A stretch of DNA of 64,000 nucleotides from Lentzea waywayandensis. GTDB lineage: Bacteria; Actinomycetota; Actinomycetes; Mycobacteriales; Pseudonocardiaceae. The notes beneath the pieces are model-generated. The model ran no database searches and was not told where the DNA came from. It was given only the letters and a program-made list of their open reading frames with translations. Location: positions 1 through 64,000 of the forward strand of contig NZ_FOYL01000007.1 of NCBI RefSeq assembly GCF_900115955.1, written 5' to 3'. The position numbers and the translations under genes were made by a program. Positions within the stretch are counted from its first letter, which is position 1. Each line of letters starts with the position of its first letter. Shown one piece after another: positions 8,969-17,571 of the stretch.

Positions 8969-9624
8969 TGCGGATCGCGATCGCTGGTGCGGGGGCGGTG
9001 GGACGGTCCATCGCGCAGGAGCTCGTCTCGGACGGGCACCAGGTCATGCTGATCGAGCGCGACCGCAAGCACTTCGACCCGAACTCGGTCGAGCAGGCCG
9101 AGTGGGTGCAGGCCGACGCGTGCGAGTTGTCCTCTTTGGAGGACGCGGGCATGCACCTGTGCGACGTGGTGATCGCCGCGACGGGTGACGACAAGGTCAA
9201 CCTCGTGGTGTCGCTTCTGGCCAAGACGGAGTTCGCGGTCCGGCGCGTCATCGCGCGCGTGAACGACCCGACGAACGAATGGCTCTTCACCGAGTCGTGG
9301 GGCGTCGACGTCGCCGTGTCGACGCCACGGCTGTTGGCCGCCATGGTCGAGGAGTCCGTGACGATCGGTGACGTCGTACGGCTGATGACGTTGCGTCAGG
9401 GCCAGGCGAACCTCGTGGAGATCACGCTCGACGAGTCGACGCCGTTCGCCGGCCGCGCGGTCTCGGAGCTGACGCTGCCCCGTGACGCCGCTCTGGTGAC
9501 GATCCTGCGCGGCGGACGGGTCATCGTGCCGCAGCCGGACGACACGCTCGAAGGCGGCGATGAGCTGTTGTTCGTCACCACCGCCGCCGTCGAGCAGGAC
9601 ATCAAGACCGCTTTGGGCTATTAG
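8968..9624 (+). CDS. ceoC: TrkA-type potassium-uptake regulator, second of pair
   Basis: A 218-residue paralogue of the preceding protein: MRIAIAGAGAVGRSIAQEL gives the GxGxxG nucleotide-binding loop, LIERD the beta-2 acidic residue, and a C-terminal RCK-C domain spans about 137-216. The ATG overlaps the upstream stop (TGATG), so the two are translationally coupled and probably form a hetero-oligomer. The 3' end converges on the lectin gene, with stop codons overlapping by 4 nt. In mycobacteria the next gene is the DUF3159 protein; here a 6-kb insertion with a lectin and two regulators intervenes. Confidence 0.92.
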   Translation: MRIAIAGAGAVGRSIAQELVSDGHQVMLIERDRKHFDPNSVEQAEWVQADACELSSLEDAGMHLCDVVIAATGDDKVNLVVSLLAKTEFAVRRVIARVNDPTNEWLFTESWGVDVAVSTPRLLAAMVEESVTIGDVVRLMTLRQGQANLVEITLDESTPFAGRAVSELTLPRDAALVTILRGGRVIVPQPDDTLEGGDELLFVTTAAVEQDIKTALGY

Positions 9625-10115
9625 GCCCACCAGTACTGGTTGCCGCCTCCGTGGCAGTCCCACAACTGCACGGAGGCGCCGTTCCACCAGTTCGCGCCCG
9701 CGATCTCGACGCACCGGTTGCCGGACTGCCACGACCGGATCCGGCCGACCTCCGCTGTCGTGGAGGCGGGGCGGTAGAACAGCTGGAAGGCGTTGTTGCT
9801 CGTCTGGCAGTCGTACATCTGCAGGTGGGCGCCGTTGTCGAGGTTGCCCCAGGCGGCGGTGAGGCATCTGCCGCCGTCCGCGTTGCGCAGTCTCAGCCCG
9901 TCCCAGTACCAGCGCTGGGTGAGGGCGTTCTGGCAGTCGACCATGATGACCCCGGCGCCGTTCTGGCCGGTCGCGGCGGTCATGCACCGGCCGTTGAACT
10001 TCGACTGGACGTAGATGGTGTTCTGCGCCTGCGCCACGGAGGACGTGACGAGGACGCCGCCGGCGACGAGGGTCAGTGCGGCGAGGATCGCGGCCTTGCG
10101 CTTGAGAAGTTTCAT
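9621..10115 (-). CDS. secreted ricin-type beta-trefoil lectin
   Basis: A 164-residue protein with a Sec signal peptide (basic MKLLKRK, hydrophobic core, cleavage expected near AQAQ at about 30). The mature part is a single beta-trefoil ricin-B-like domain with three repeats carrying paired cysteines (GRCMTA...VDCQN; GRCLTA...YDCQT; NRCVEI...WDCHGG) and QxW-type motifs (QRWYW, NQYWW). It should bind galactose- or arabinose-type sugars outside the cell. No catalytic domain is attached, so it is a free-standing lectin. It is divergent from the first LAL regulator (89 nt between starts), making that regulator a plausible controller. The stop overlaps the ceoC stop on the other strand by 4 nt. Confidence 0.85.
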   Translation of the reverse strand: MKLLKRKAAILAALTLVAGGVLVTSSVAQAQNTIYVQSKFNGRCMTAATGQNGAGVIMVDCQNALTQRWYWDGLRLRNADGGRCLTAAWGNLDNGAHLQMYDCQTSNNAFQLFYRPASTTAEVGRIRSWQSGNRCVEIAGANWWNGASVQLWDCHGGGNQYWWA

Positions 10116-10204
10116 GGCCTTTCGACGCCTGCCGCTCGCCGCCTGATACAGGGCATGCTCGTCCGGTCCGGTATCTGCGCATCGGAAGCGAGCACTTACT
10201 ACCT

Positions 10205-12751
10205 GTGAGCGATCAGCTGCCCCTGGTCGGGCGCGAGAGAGAGCTTCGGACCGCGCTGCGGGCGTTGGCCGTGGACGGCGCGGTGCTGCTGTCCGGCCCT
10301 CCAGGCGTGGGCAAGACACGTCTGGCCGCTGAGGCCCTCGCCGCCGTGCCGCACCCGGCGGTGCGTTGTTACGCCACGGTCGCCACGTCCCGGATTCCAC
10401 TCGGCGCGATCGCGTCGCTCGTGCCCACCGACCTGCCTGCCTCGCGGGGTTCGATCCTGCCGTCGTCGTCCGTGCGCGCGGCCGCCGAACATCTCTCTCG
10501 TGGCGGGCGGCGGGTGTTGTCGGTCGATGACGCGCATCTGCTCGACGACGCGTCGTTGTTGGTGTTGCAGCATCTTGTGCGCCATCGGCTGACGCGGGTC
10601 ATCTGCACCGCACGGCCCGGCTGGGGCATGGAGGGGTTGACCGTCGTCGGGGTCGACGCGCTGGACCAGGAATGCGCGGACGCGTTGCTGGCGACGGCTC
10701 TCGGCGGACCGGCGGACGCCTCGACGCGGCATCTGGTGTGGGCGAACAGCCAGGGAAACCCGTTGTACCTCAAGGAACTCGTCGCCGCAGGACGGCATTC
10801 GGGCGCGCTGACCGAGACCGTGGGCGGGTGGAACTGGAGTGGGCCGCTGGAGCTGTCCGGACGGCTCGCCGAGCTCGTCGACCTGACGCTGGGACGGCTC
10901 GCGGAGCCGCAGCGGCGGGCGCTGGAACTGCTCGCGTACGGCGAACCGCTGGAACCCAGGTTGTTGCCTGTTCCCCAAGACCTCGTGGACATGGGGTTCA
11001 TGCGCGTAGGTGATGACGGACGCGCGCGCGTCGCGCATCCGCTCTACAGCGCGCGCCTGCGGGCGACGTGCCCGACGTTGCGGGCGCGTGCGCACCGCCG
11101 TGCGTTGGCCGATCGGCTGGAAGCGGAAGGCGCGGACCGGCCCGGTGACGCGGTGCGCGTCGCGACGTGGCGGCTCGACAGCGGGACGGCCGAGTCACCG
11201 GATGTGCTGGCACGGGCGGCGGAGCAGGCACTGTCCGCTCAGGACTGGGAGCTCGCGGAACGGCTCTCGCGCGCCGCCATAGCGCGTGGGGCGACATCAC
11301 GCGTGGGGCTCGTGCTGGGTCTTGTGCTGATGTACCAACGTCAGTGCGCACAGGCCGAGGAAGTGCTCGCCGAGACCATGGCGGCGGGCGGCGACATGCT
11401 GACCGTGATCCAGGTCGGCTGTACGCGCGCGTTCAACCTGTTCTTCGGTCTCGGTGACGAGGACGCCGCCGTGACCGTGCTGGATCTCGTCACCGAACGA
11501 GAACTGCCGGCCGAGATGGAGCACGCGGTGCTGTTCGTCGCGCTGACGTTCGCGCTGGAGGCCGCGCCGTTGGGGTTCGCGCGGCTCGGCGGTGAGCTGC
11601 TGATCGCCGAGGGCGGCTGGGCTGAGACGGCGGGACGGCAGGTGCTGGCGTTCGCCGACCAGTTCGCGGGCCGCTACACCGATGCCATCGCACGGGTCGA
11701 GGACAACCATGAGGCCGTGCTGGCGACAGCGGGGCGGTTCCCGTCGTTGATGAGCGCGGCCAACGGTGTGCGCAACGAGAGCGCTCTGCGGTGTGGCGAC
11801 CTGGTGGGTGCGGAGAAGCGGGGCGCGCAGGCGCTGGCCGAGCTGATCGAGGAGGACCGCTGGTCGGTCACGCAGGTGCCGCCTCGGGTGTTGCTGAGCC
11901 AGAGCGCGCGGTTGCGCGGGAAGGCCGCTTCGGCGGTGCGGATCACCGCGGAGGGCGTTCCGGACCCGGCCGCGCTGCCGATGATGTGGGACGTGCTGCT
12001 GCTGGCCGAGTTCGCGACCGGTGCGGCGTTGCAGGGGCAGTCGGATCGCGCTTTTCGCGCCTTGGCACGCGCGGAAGCAGGGTTGCGGCCCGCGTGGCGT
12101 ATCGCGCAGTTCGCCGTGGGGGCCGCACGGTCGTGGGTGCTCGCGGGCGCAGGGCGGGTCAACGAGGCGATGCAGGCTGCACTGGACAACGCCACCTTGG
12201 CTCGTGCGCACGGCGCGCATTCCGAGGAGATCGGTTCGCTCCACGACGCCGCACGGTTCGGCGCGGACACCTCGCCTCGTCTCCTGGAACTCGCGAAGTC
12301 ACGCAAGGATCCGCTCACGACCGCGTACGCCTCGCACGCCCAGGCGCGCGCGTTGCGGGACCCGGCGGGGCTGGAGGAGGTGGCGGCGGCGTTCACGGCG
12401 TGTGGTGCCACGTTGTACGCGGCCGAGGCACTCGCGGAGGCCAGCAGGCTGTCGCGGTTGCACGACCGGCCCCGTGACGCGGACCGGTTGGAACGGCAGG
12501 CGTCGGCGCTCGCGGAGTCGTTCGACGGCGCGACCACGCCCGGCCTGGTGGTGACGAGCACGCTCGCCGCGTTGACGCCACGTCAGCTGGAAATCGCGCG
12601 GCTGGCCGTGGCCGGGCTGACGAACGTGGAGATCGCCGAACGGCTGGCGATCGCCAAACGCACCGTGGACAACCATCTGCACACGACCTACGCGGCTGTG
12701 GGCGTGACGGGACGGGGTGGCTTGCGCGCGTTGTTCGGCCAAGGGGCGTAA
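10205..12751 (+). CDS. LAL-type ATPase/LuxR-family transcriptional regulator 1
   Basis: An 848-residue large ATP-binding LuxR-family regulator. The AAA/STAND module has Walker A GPPGVGKT (31-38) and Walker B RRVLSVDDAHLLDD (about 102-115). A long alpha-helical, TPR-like middle region follows, and the C-terminus (about 785-848) is a LuxR helix-turn-helix: LTPRQLEIARLAVAGLTNVE, then RTVDNHLHTTYAAVGV. Such regulators usually activate secondary-metabolism or carbohydrate genes, with ATP or ligand controlling assembly. The GTG start at 10205 lacks a strong ribosome site. It is followed after only 6 nt by a clear paralogue, so the two arose by tandem duplication and are cotranscribed. No biosynthetic cluster is adjacent. 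Confidence 0.9.
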   Translation: MSDQLPLVGRERELRTALRALAVDGAVLLSGPPGVGKTRLAAEALAAVPHPAVRCYATVATSRIPLGAIASLVPTDLPASRGSILPSSSVRAAAEHLSRGGRRVLSVDDAHLLDDASLLVLQHLVRHRLTRVICTARPGWGMEGLTVVGVDALDQECADALLATALGGPADASTRHLVWANSQGNPLYLKELVAAGRHSGALTETVGGWNWSGPLELSGRLAELVDLTLGRLAEPQRRALELLAYGEPLEPRLLPVPQDLVDMGFMRVGDDGRARVAHPLYSARLRATCPTLRARAHRRALADRLEAEGADRPGDAVRVATWRLDSGTAESPDVLARAAEQALSAQDWELAERLSRAAIARGATSRVGLVLGLVLMYQRQCAQAEEVLAETMAAGGDMLTVIQVGCTRAFNLFFGLGDEDAAVTVLDLVTERELPAEMEHAVLFVALTFALEAAPLGFARLGGELLIAEGGWAETAGRQVLAFADQFAGRYTDAIARVEDNHEAVLATAGRFPSLMSAANGVRNESALRCGDLVGAEKRGAQALAELIEEDRWSVTQVPPRVLLSQSARLRGKAASAVRITAEGVPDPAALPMMWDVLLLAEFATGAALQGQSDRAFRALARAEAGLRPAWRIAQFAVGAARSWVLAGAGRVNEAMQAALDNATLARAHGAHSEEIGSLHDAARFGADTSPRLLELAKSRKDPLTTAYASHAQARALRDPAGLEEVAAAFTACGATLYAAEALAEASRLSRLHDRPRDADRLERQASALAESFDGATTPGLVVTSTLAALTPRQLEIARLAVAGLTNVEIAERLAIAKRTVDNHLHTTYAAVGVTGRGGLRALFGQGA

Positions 12752-12757
12752 ATCGAT

Positions 12758-15340
12758 GTGCGCGGTGAGCCGGACCTCGGCACACTGCGAGTTGTGTGGC
12801 CGTTCGTGGGCAGGGTGCGGGAGCTCGAGGACGTGATGTCCGCGCTCACCGGAGCCGACGAGAAGGGTGCCGCGCTCGTCGGCCCCGCCGGTGTGGGCAA
12901 GACCCGGCTCACGGACGAGGTCGTGGCACGGCTGGAGCGCACCGGTCTGGCCGTGCGGCGCTGTTACGCGACGGTGGCGACGTCGGCGATCCCGTTCGGT
13001 GCGATGGCCGCGATGCTGCCGACTGACCTGCGCACGGCGAACCCGCTCGGTCGCGCCGTGGAGCACCTTCTGTCCGAACAGCTGCCGTTGATGATCGTGG
13101 TGGACGACGCACATCTGCTCGATGACGCCTCCATCGCGTTGCTGCATCACGTGATCCGGCACGGACACGCACGGGTGCTCGTGACCTCACGGCCCGGTGA
13201 GCGCACCGAGTTGTGGCAGGACGGGTTGCTGCGGCGATATCCGCTGGGCGACCTGTCGCGGGCCGAGTCCGACCTGCTGCTCGAACGCGCGCTGGACGGG
13301 CCGGTCGACACGCGGTCGGCGACGCTGCTGTGGTCGGGCAGCGCGGGAAATCCCTTGTACCTCAGGGAACTCGTCGTGTCGGGCTGCGCGATGGGGGCGT
13401 TGCGCGCCGACGACGGCATCTGGTCGTGGCACGGCGCGATCGAGCTCGGCGGACGGCTCGCGGAGCTCGTGCAGTCCAACCTGGGCCGGCTGGAACCGTC
13501 GCACCGGCACGCGCTGGAACTGCTCGCGTATTCCGAGCCGGTGGAACTGGACCTGCTGGCGTCGCTGGTGCGCGAGGAGGCGCTGGACGACCTGGAGACG
13601 CGCGGGTTGATCCGTGTCGTGCCGTCAGGGCGTCGCGTGGTCGTACGGCTAGGGCATCCGTTGTACGGCAGCCTGCTTCGTACGACGTGCCCGACGTTGC
13701 GCGCGCAGTCGCACCAACGCGCGTTGGCCGCCGCTCTGGAAGCAACGGGCGCACGCCGCCGTGAAGACCTGATGCGCATCGCCACGTGGCGGCTCGACGG
13801 CGGTTCACCCATCTCAGTGAACCTGCTGGCCGCGGCCGCCGAACAGGCCTGGGCCGCGCAGGACGTGGCACTCGCCGAACGCCTGTGCCGCGGCGCCGTC
13901 GAGGCGGGCGGGCTGAACCGCGTGGGGCACGTGTTCGGCCAGGTCCTGATGCACGGCCGCGCACCGGACCAGGCCGAGGCGACGCTGGCGGACGTGATGT
14001 CGGGCCCGCTGTCGGCGGAGGACCTGAGCCGCCTCGGCGCCACCCGATCGATGAACCTCCACTTCGGTCTGGGCGACGCGGACGCCGCCGCCGCGGTGCT
14101 CGACCACGTCGACGTGCCCGGCCTCCCCGCCGACCTGCGCGACTGGCTTCAGGTGGTCCGGGTGATCGAGGCCGCGCAACACGGCCACGTGGCGACAGTG
14201 CTCGAGAGCACCTATCAGCCCGTGGCACCGCACCTGACCGTCCATTTGCGACGCACCAGGGCGTTGTGCCTCCTGCACGCAGGCCGCTATCGCGAGGTTG
14301 CCGAGGAGATCGCCGCCTACGAGGCGTTGGAGGACCTGTCCGAGCCCGACGACGGCGCCCTGCGCATGCGTTGCTTCGCGCTGGCGTTCGCCGGCAACCT
14401 CGCCGAGGCGGAAGCCCTTGCGCTGACGATGCACGACAGAACGTTCGACGAGTTGGCCTTCACCGGCGCGACATCGCTCTTCGGCGTGCTGTCGTTCTGC
14501 GCGCGCATGCGCGGCCACGGCTCCCAAGCCCTGCGCCTGGCCCGCGAAGGCAGCCCGAAGACCCCTTCGCGTCCCTTGATCTTCGACGCCATCGCGCTGG
14601 CGAACCTGGCCGGTACCGCGGCGATCTGCGGCGACGCCACCCTGGCCCAGGAAGCCCTCGCCCGCGCCGAGAAGGCCCGCCGCCCGGCATGGCGCCTGAC
14701 CGGCACCACGGTCTCGGTGACCCGTTCGCAGGTACTCGCCTGCACCGGCGACCTCCGCGCCGCCGCCGACGCCGCGATGGCCGCCGCAGACGAATGCGCC
14801 GAACTGGGCGTACACGGCAACGAGGCCATGGCCCTGCACAACGCCGCCCGCTTCGGCGTGGACACGTCCCAGCGCCTGACGGCCCTCACGTCCACGATGG
14901 ACGACCCGATGACCGCGGCCTACACGGCACACGCGACCGCCCTCGCGGACGCCGCACCGACCGCCCTGGAGGCCACGGCAACGGCCTTCCAGCGCCTGGG
15001 CGCCACCCTTTACGCCGCCGAAGCCCTCGCCGCCGCGACCGGCCTGCACCGAGCCCGGGGCGACGCCCGCGCCGCCTCCCAGGCCTCCGCCCGCCAGGCC
15101 CTCCTGATGCGCGACTTCGACGGCGTCCGCACCCCGGCCCTGTGCGCCGACGGCCTGACCCACCTGACTCGGCGCCAGGCCGAGGTCGCCCGCCTGGCCA
15201 CGTCCGGACTCACCAACCAGCAGATCGCCGAACAGCTCCACACGTCCAAACGCACGGTCGACAACCACCTGCACGCGATCTACGGGATTCTCGGCGTGAC
15301 GGGCCGCGACGAACTGCGAACCGTGCTCGGCCCGTCCTGA
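12758..15340 (+). CDS. LAL-type ATPase/LuxR-family transcriptional regulator 2
   Basis: An 860-residue paralogue of the upstream regulator with the same layout: Walker A GPAGVGKT (42-49), Walker B MIVVDDAHLLDD, a TPR-like middle, and a C-terminal LuxR helix-turn-helix (LTRRQAEVARLATSGLTNQQ, then RTVDNHLHAIYGILGV). Blocks such as CYATVATS and LLDDAS are shared almost unchanged between the two, pointing to a duplication. The start is uncertain: GTG at 12758 follows the previous stop by 6 nt, but a GTG near residue 12 would also retain the whole ATPase domain. The 3' third is noticeably richer in C-ending codons. The target genes are unknown; the divergent lectin gene is the only obvious candidate nearby. 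Confidence 0.89.
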   Translation: MRGEPDLGTLRVVWPFVGRVRELEDVMSALTGADEKGAALVGPAGVGKTRLTDEVVARLERTGLAVRRCYATVATSAIPFGAMAAMLPTDLRTANPLGRAVEHLLSEQLPLMIVVDDAHLLDDASIALLHHVIRHGHARVLVTSRPGERTELWQDGLLRRYPLGDLSRAESDLLLERALDGPVDTRSATLLWSGSAGNPLYLRELVVSGCAMGALRADDGIWSWHGAIELGGRLAELVQSNLGRLEPSHRHALELLAYSEPVELDLLASLVREEALDDLETRGLIRVVPSGRRVVVRLGHPLYGSLLRTTCPTLRAQSHQRALAAALEATGARRREDLMRIATWRLDGGSPISVNLLAAAAEQAWAAQDVALAERLCRGAVEAGGLNRVGHVFGQVLMHGRAPDQAEATLADVMSGPLSAEDLSRLGATRSMNLHFGLGDADAAAAVLDHVDVPGLPADLRDWLQVVRVIEAAQHGHVATVLESTYQPVAPHLTVHLRRTRALCLLHAGRYREVAEEIAAYEALEDLSEPDDGALRMRCFALAFAGNLAEAEALALTMHDRTFDELAFTGATSLFGVLSFCARMRGHGSQALRLAREGSPKTPSRPLIFDAIALANLAGTAAICGDATLAQEALARAEKARRPAWRLTGTTVSVTRSQVLACTGDLRAAADAAMAAADECAELGVHGNEAMALHNAARFGVDTSQRLTALTSTMDDPMTAAYTAHATALADAAPTALEATATAFQRLGATLYAAEALAAATGLHRARGDARAASQASARQALLMRDFDGVRTPALCADGLTHLTRRQAEVARLATSGLTNQQIAEQLHTSKRTVDNHLHAIYGILGVTGRDELRTVLGPS

Positions 15341-15347
15341 CCTCGGC

Positions 15348-15371
15348 TGATATCCCATATATCGGATGTCA
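15348..15371. repeat. AT-rich GATATATC-type palindrome
   Basis: A 24-bp imperfect palindrome, TGATATCC-CATATATC-GGATGTCA, starts 7 bases after the stop of the second LAL regulator. Related AT-rich palindromes occur at 21313, 31344, 32212 and 51506. Another fragment (CCGACATATCGCC) lies near 15555. In DNA of this GC content such AT-rich tracts stand out. Function unknown. Confidence 0.6.
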
Positions 15372-15463
15372 CGCGCCTAGCCACCTCACCGACACCCACC
15401 ACACCGCGCACCACATCGCGCCTGGGGTCCCTGGCCGCACACCCACGCCGACCTGCCCGTACA

Positions 15464-15513
15464 CCTTTGCAATGAGTCTTTTGACTTCGTCCGCAAACGT
15501 TTTTTGCATCCGG
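15464..15513 (-). repeat. hairpin-forming intergenic repeat, copy 1
   Basis: A 50-bp element. Read on the minus strand it runs from CCGGATGCAAAAAACG through TTTGCGGAC, a GAA turn and GTC, to GACTCATTGCAAAGG. By eye it matches the copy at 51608-51657 at 45 of 50 positions, the differences being confined to the central turn. Ends form the inverted pair TGCAA/TTGCA. The rest of this 363-bp gene-free stretch holds an AT-rich palindrome at its left end and a terminator at its right end. Confidence 0.75.
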
Positions 15514-15621
15514 TCGGCGGCAGCGGTCGACGGCGCGAGCAACACTCGCGCGATCCGACATATCGCCTACCGGCCATCGGCAGGCTGCTCTCTCGGCTTC
15601 CGCCTGCTCCACCTGCGTTGC

Positions 15622-15668
15622 CACGAAAACAACGCGGCCGGCGCCCCCGAAGGGAAGCGCCGGCCGCG
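15622..15668 (-). terminator. intrinsic terminator of the OB-fold/DUF3159 operon
   Basis: Perfect 12-bp stem CGCGGCCGGCGC (15633-15644) with GCGCCGGCCGCG (15657-15668) around a 12-nt loop. On the minus strand it is followed by TTGTTTTCG, a short T-rich tract. It lies 35 nt past the stop of the DUF3159 gene. Confidence 0.8.
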
Positions 15669-15703
15669 TCGAAGTGGAGCGGGTCAGTCTTGGGAGAGCG
15701 GGG

Positions 15704-16468
15704 TCAGTCTCTGGACTTGTCGCGGGACTCGGCGTCGACGACGCGCTTGAGCTCGTCCATGTCCGGGGTGAGCAGGTCGTCGGCCGTGCGGGCCAACACT
15801 TCGTCCACCTCGGCCTCCGCCTTGGCCTTGGCCTCGGCGGCCTCCTCGGCCGCTTTGAGGCGCTTGTCGGCGCGGCGGACCGCCCAGACCGTGGCGAGCA
15901 GCGCGACGGCCATCAACGGGTAGCCCATGCCGAGGCGCGCGACCGCGAGCCAGCCGACCTGGTCCTCGTCGTAGAGCCAGCGCTGGACCACGAAGCGGGC
16001 GAAGAAGACCAGGGCCCACACGAAGGTCGCGATGTCGTAGTCGCGGACCGAGGCCTTGTCGTCGCGCCAGGAGCGGTCTCTGCCGTTGAGGAACGTCCAG
16101 ATCACGCCGGCGAGCGGCCAGCGCACGATGATCGACAGCAGGAACGCGCTGCCGTACACGACGCTCTGCCAGATGCCGAAGAGGAAGAACCCCTTGGCCT
16201 CGCCTGTCTTGTAGGCGATGAACGCCGCGATGCCCACGCCGAAGACGGCGGAGATCGCGGGCTGGATGGTGCCCTTGCGCACGGCCAGGATCACGCCGAT
16301 GACGACGGCGGCGGCGAGCGAGCCGATGATCGCGGCCATCAGGTTCTTGGTCGCGAAGTTGATGATCACGAAGACGAGGACGGGCAGCGACGAGTAGAGC
16401 ATTCCGCTCACGCCGCCCATCTGCTCTAGGACGGTGGGCTGCTTTTCTTCGGTCTCAGCTGAGGTCAT
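15704..16468 (-). CDS. DUF3159 family integral membrane protein
   Basis: A 254-residue protein matching the actinobacterial DUF3159 family. It starts with MTSAETEEKQPTVLEQMGG and has about six hydrophobic segments between residues 20 and 195, including the conserved stretch RWPLAGVIWTFLNGRDRSWR. A charged, alanine-rich C-terminal tail of about 55 residues (probable coiled coil) follows. Function is not established. Its ATG overlaps the stop of the OB-fold gene by 4 nt (ATGA), and the same coupled pair occurs in mycobacteria (Rv2694c-Rv2693c), suggesting a joint membrane role. Confidence 0.88.
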   Translation of the reverse strand: MTSAETEEKQPTVLEQMGGVSGMLYSSLPVLVFVIINFATKNLMAAIIGSLAAAVVIGVILAVRKGTIQPAISAVFGVGIAAFIAYKTGEAKGFFLFGIWQSVVYGSAFLLSIIVRWPLAGVIWTFLNGRDRSWRDDKASVRDYDIATFVWALVFFARFVVQRWLYDEDQVGWLAVARLGMGYPLMAVALLATVWAVRRADKRLKAAEEAAEAKAKAEAEVDEVLARTADDLLTPDMDELKRVVDAESRDKSRD

Positions 16469-16830
16469 GAAGCGTTCTGCAACTCGTAATAGGGGTTGTA
16501 GAGCACCTTGCGCCCGTCGCGCACGGCGATGCGGCCTCGGGCCTTGATCGTCCGACCAGGCTCGATTCCCGCGATGCGACGGCGGCCGAGCCAGACGAGC
16601 GTGACGCCCTCGGTACCGTCGTAGAGCTCGGCTTCCAGGGTGGCGGCCGCGTCCCTGGGGCAGAGCTCCACGCTGCGGAGTCTTCCGAGGACGGTGACCT
16701 CCTCACCGGACTTGCAGTCGCAGGCCTTCACCGCGCCGACGGCCTCCGCTTTTCGCGAGAGGTCGTCCGCGTCGAGCTCGGTGACGTCGCTGGTCAAGCG
16801 ACGCACCAAGCGGCGCCAATAGCCGCTCAT
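16465..16830 (-). CDS. OB-fold nucleic-acid-binding-type protein
   Basis: A 121-residue small protein beginning MSGYWRRLVRRLTSD, with a beta-rich core (EEVTVLGRLRSVELCPRDAA, then TLVWLGRRRIAGIEPGRTIK) typical of the OB-fold proteins encoded next to DUF3159 in actinobacteria. I chose the ATG at 16830 because AGGAG lies 6-10 nt upstream; an in-frame ATG five codons earlier overlaps that ribosome site. It is the first gene of the coupled OB-fold/DUF3159 unit and is divergent from the hydrolase gene. Its ligand is unknown; the OB-fold may bind nucleic acid or a protein surface. Confidence 0.83.
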   Translation of the reverse strand: MSGYWRRLVRRLTSDVTELDADDLSRKAEAVGAVKACDCKSGEEVTVLGRLRSVELCPRDAAATLEAELYDGTEGVTLVWLGRRRIAGIEPGRTIKARGRIAVRDGRKVLYNPYYELQNAS

Positions 16831-16914
16831 CCCCGACTCCTGCATTGCTCTGGTGGCCCCGTGGTGTGGGCCGTCTGACAGTGAGGGTACGCACGGGCAA
16901 CGACAATCTCGGGC

Positions 16915-17571
16915 GTGCCTGCCGAGACCGTCCTCCTGCTGCCCGGAACCGCCTCCGACGAGGTGTTCGTCCGATCTGTCTTCACCGAGCCGTTGTCGCA
17001 GGTCGGTGCCGTTCTCGACGCACCGCGGGTTCGCACACTCGGTGAACGGTTGACGGCCCTCGAAAATGCCCCGGCAGGCCACCCGATCGTGGTGGGTGGC
17101 GTCTCACTCGGCGCGCACGTCGCCGCGCGGTGGGCCGTGGCCAACCCGGACAGGTGCGCGGGGCTGATCCTGGCGCTGCCTGCGTGGACCGGAGCACCGG
17201 AGGAGGCACCGGCGGCGCTCGCGGCCAGGGCCAGCGCGGAGATCGTCCGAACACAAGGGCTCACGACGGCGCTCGCCGGCACTACCGGCTGGCTGCACGA
17301 CGAGCTGAAACGGGCGTGGCGCGGCTACGGCGACCAGCTCGTGCCGCATCTCGAAGAGGCTGCGGAGTCGCTCGCGCCGACGCTGGACGAGCTGAAGTCG
17401 CTGGACGTGCCGACGGGAATCGTCGGGTGCGCCGACGACCCGGTGCACCCGATCGCGGTAGCGCGGGCTTGGGCGGAAGCCATCCCACGCGCCGTGCTCG
17501 TCACAACGACGCTGGACGCCTACCCGCGCGCTTTGGGGCGCGCGGTGCAGGCGTGGCAGCGGGCTCGTTAG
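16915..17571 (+). CDS. alpha/beta-hydrolase
   Basis: A 218-residue probable cytoplasmic serine hydrolase. The nucleophile elbow is GGVSLGAHVAA (G-x-S-x-G), a late loop GCADDPVHPI supplies the likely acidic residue and histidine, and the oxyanion region is LLLPGTASD. It is shorter than typical esterases (about 280 residues) because the lid region is small. Start is the GTG at 16915. Its 3' end overlaps the convergent DUF3710 gene by 4 nt. The equivalent position in mycobacteria (Rv2695) also holds a small hydrolase. Substrate unknown. Confidence 0.82.
   Translation: MPAETVLLLPGTASDEVFVRSVFTEPLSQVGAVLDAPRVRTLGERLTALENAPAGHPIVVGGVSLGAHVAARWAVANPDRCAGLILALPAWTGAPEEAPAALAARASAEIVRTQGLTTALAGTTGWLHDELKRAWRGYGDQLVPHLEEAAESLAPTLDELKSLDVPTGIVGCADDPVHPIAVARAWAEAIPRAVLVTTTLDAYPRALGRAVQAWQRAR

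Noticed and set aside
9621..15340. Biosynthetic gene cluster signalled by LAL regulators
   Set aside because: No polyketide, peptide, terpene or tailoring genes are nearby; only a lectin gene accompanies them.
13814..15358. Open frame opposite the second LAL regulator
   Set aside because: Gly/Arg/Gln-rich shadow; the plus strand carries the Walker and helix-turn-helix motifs.
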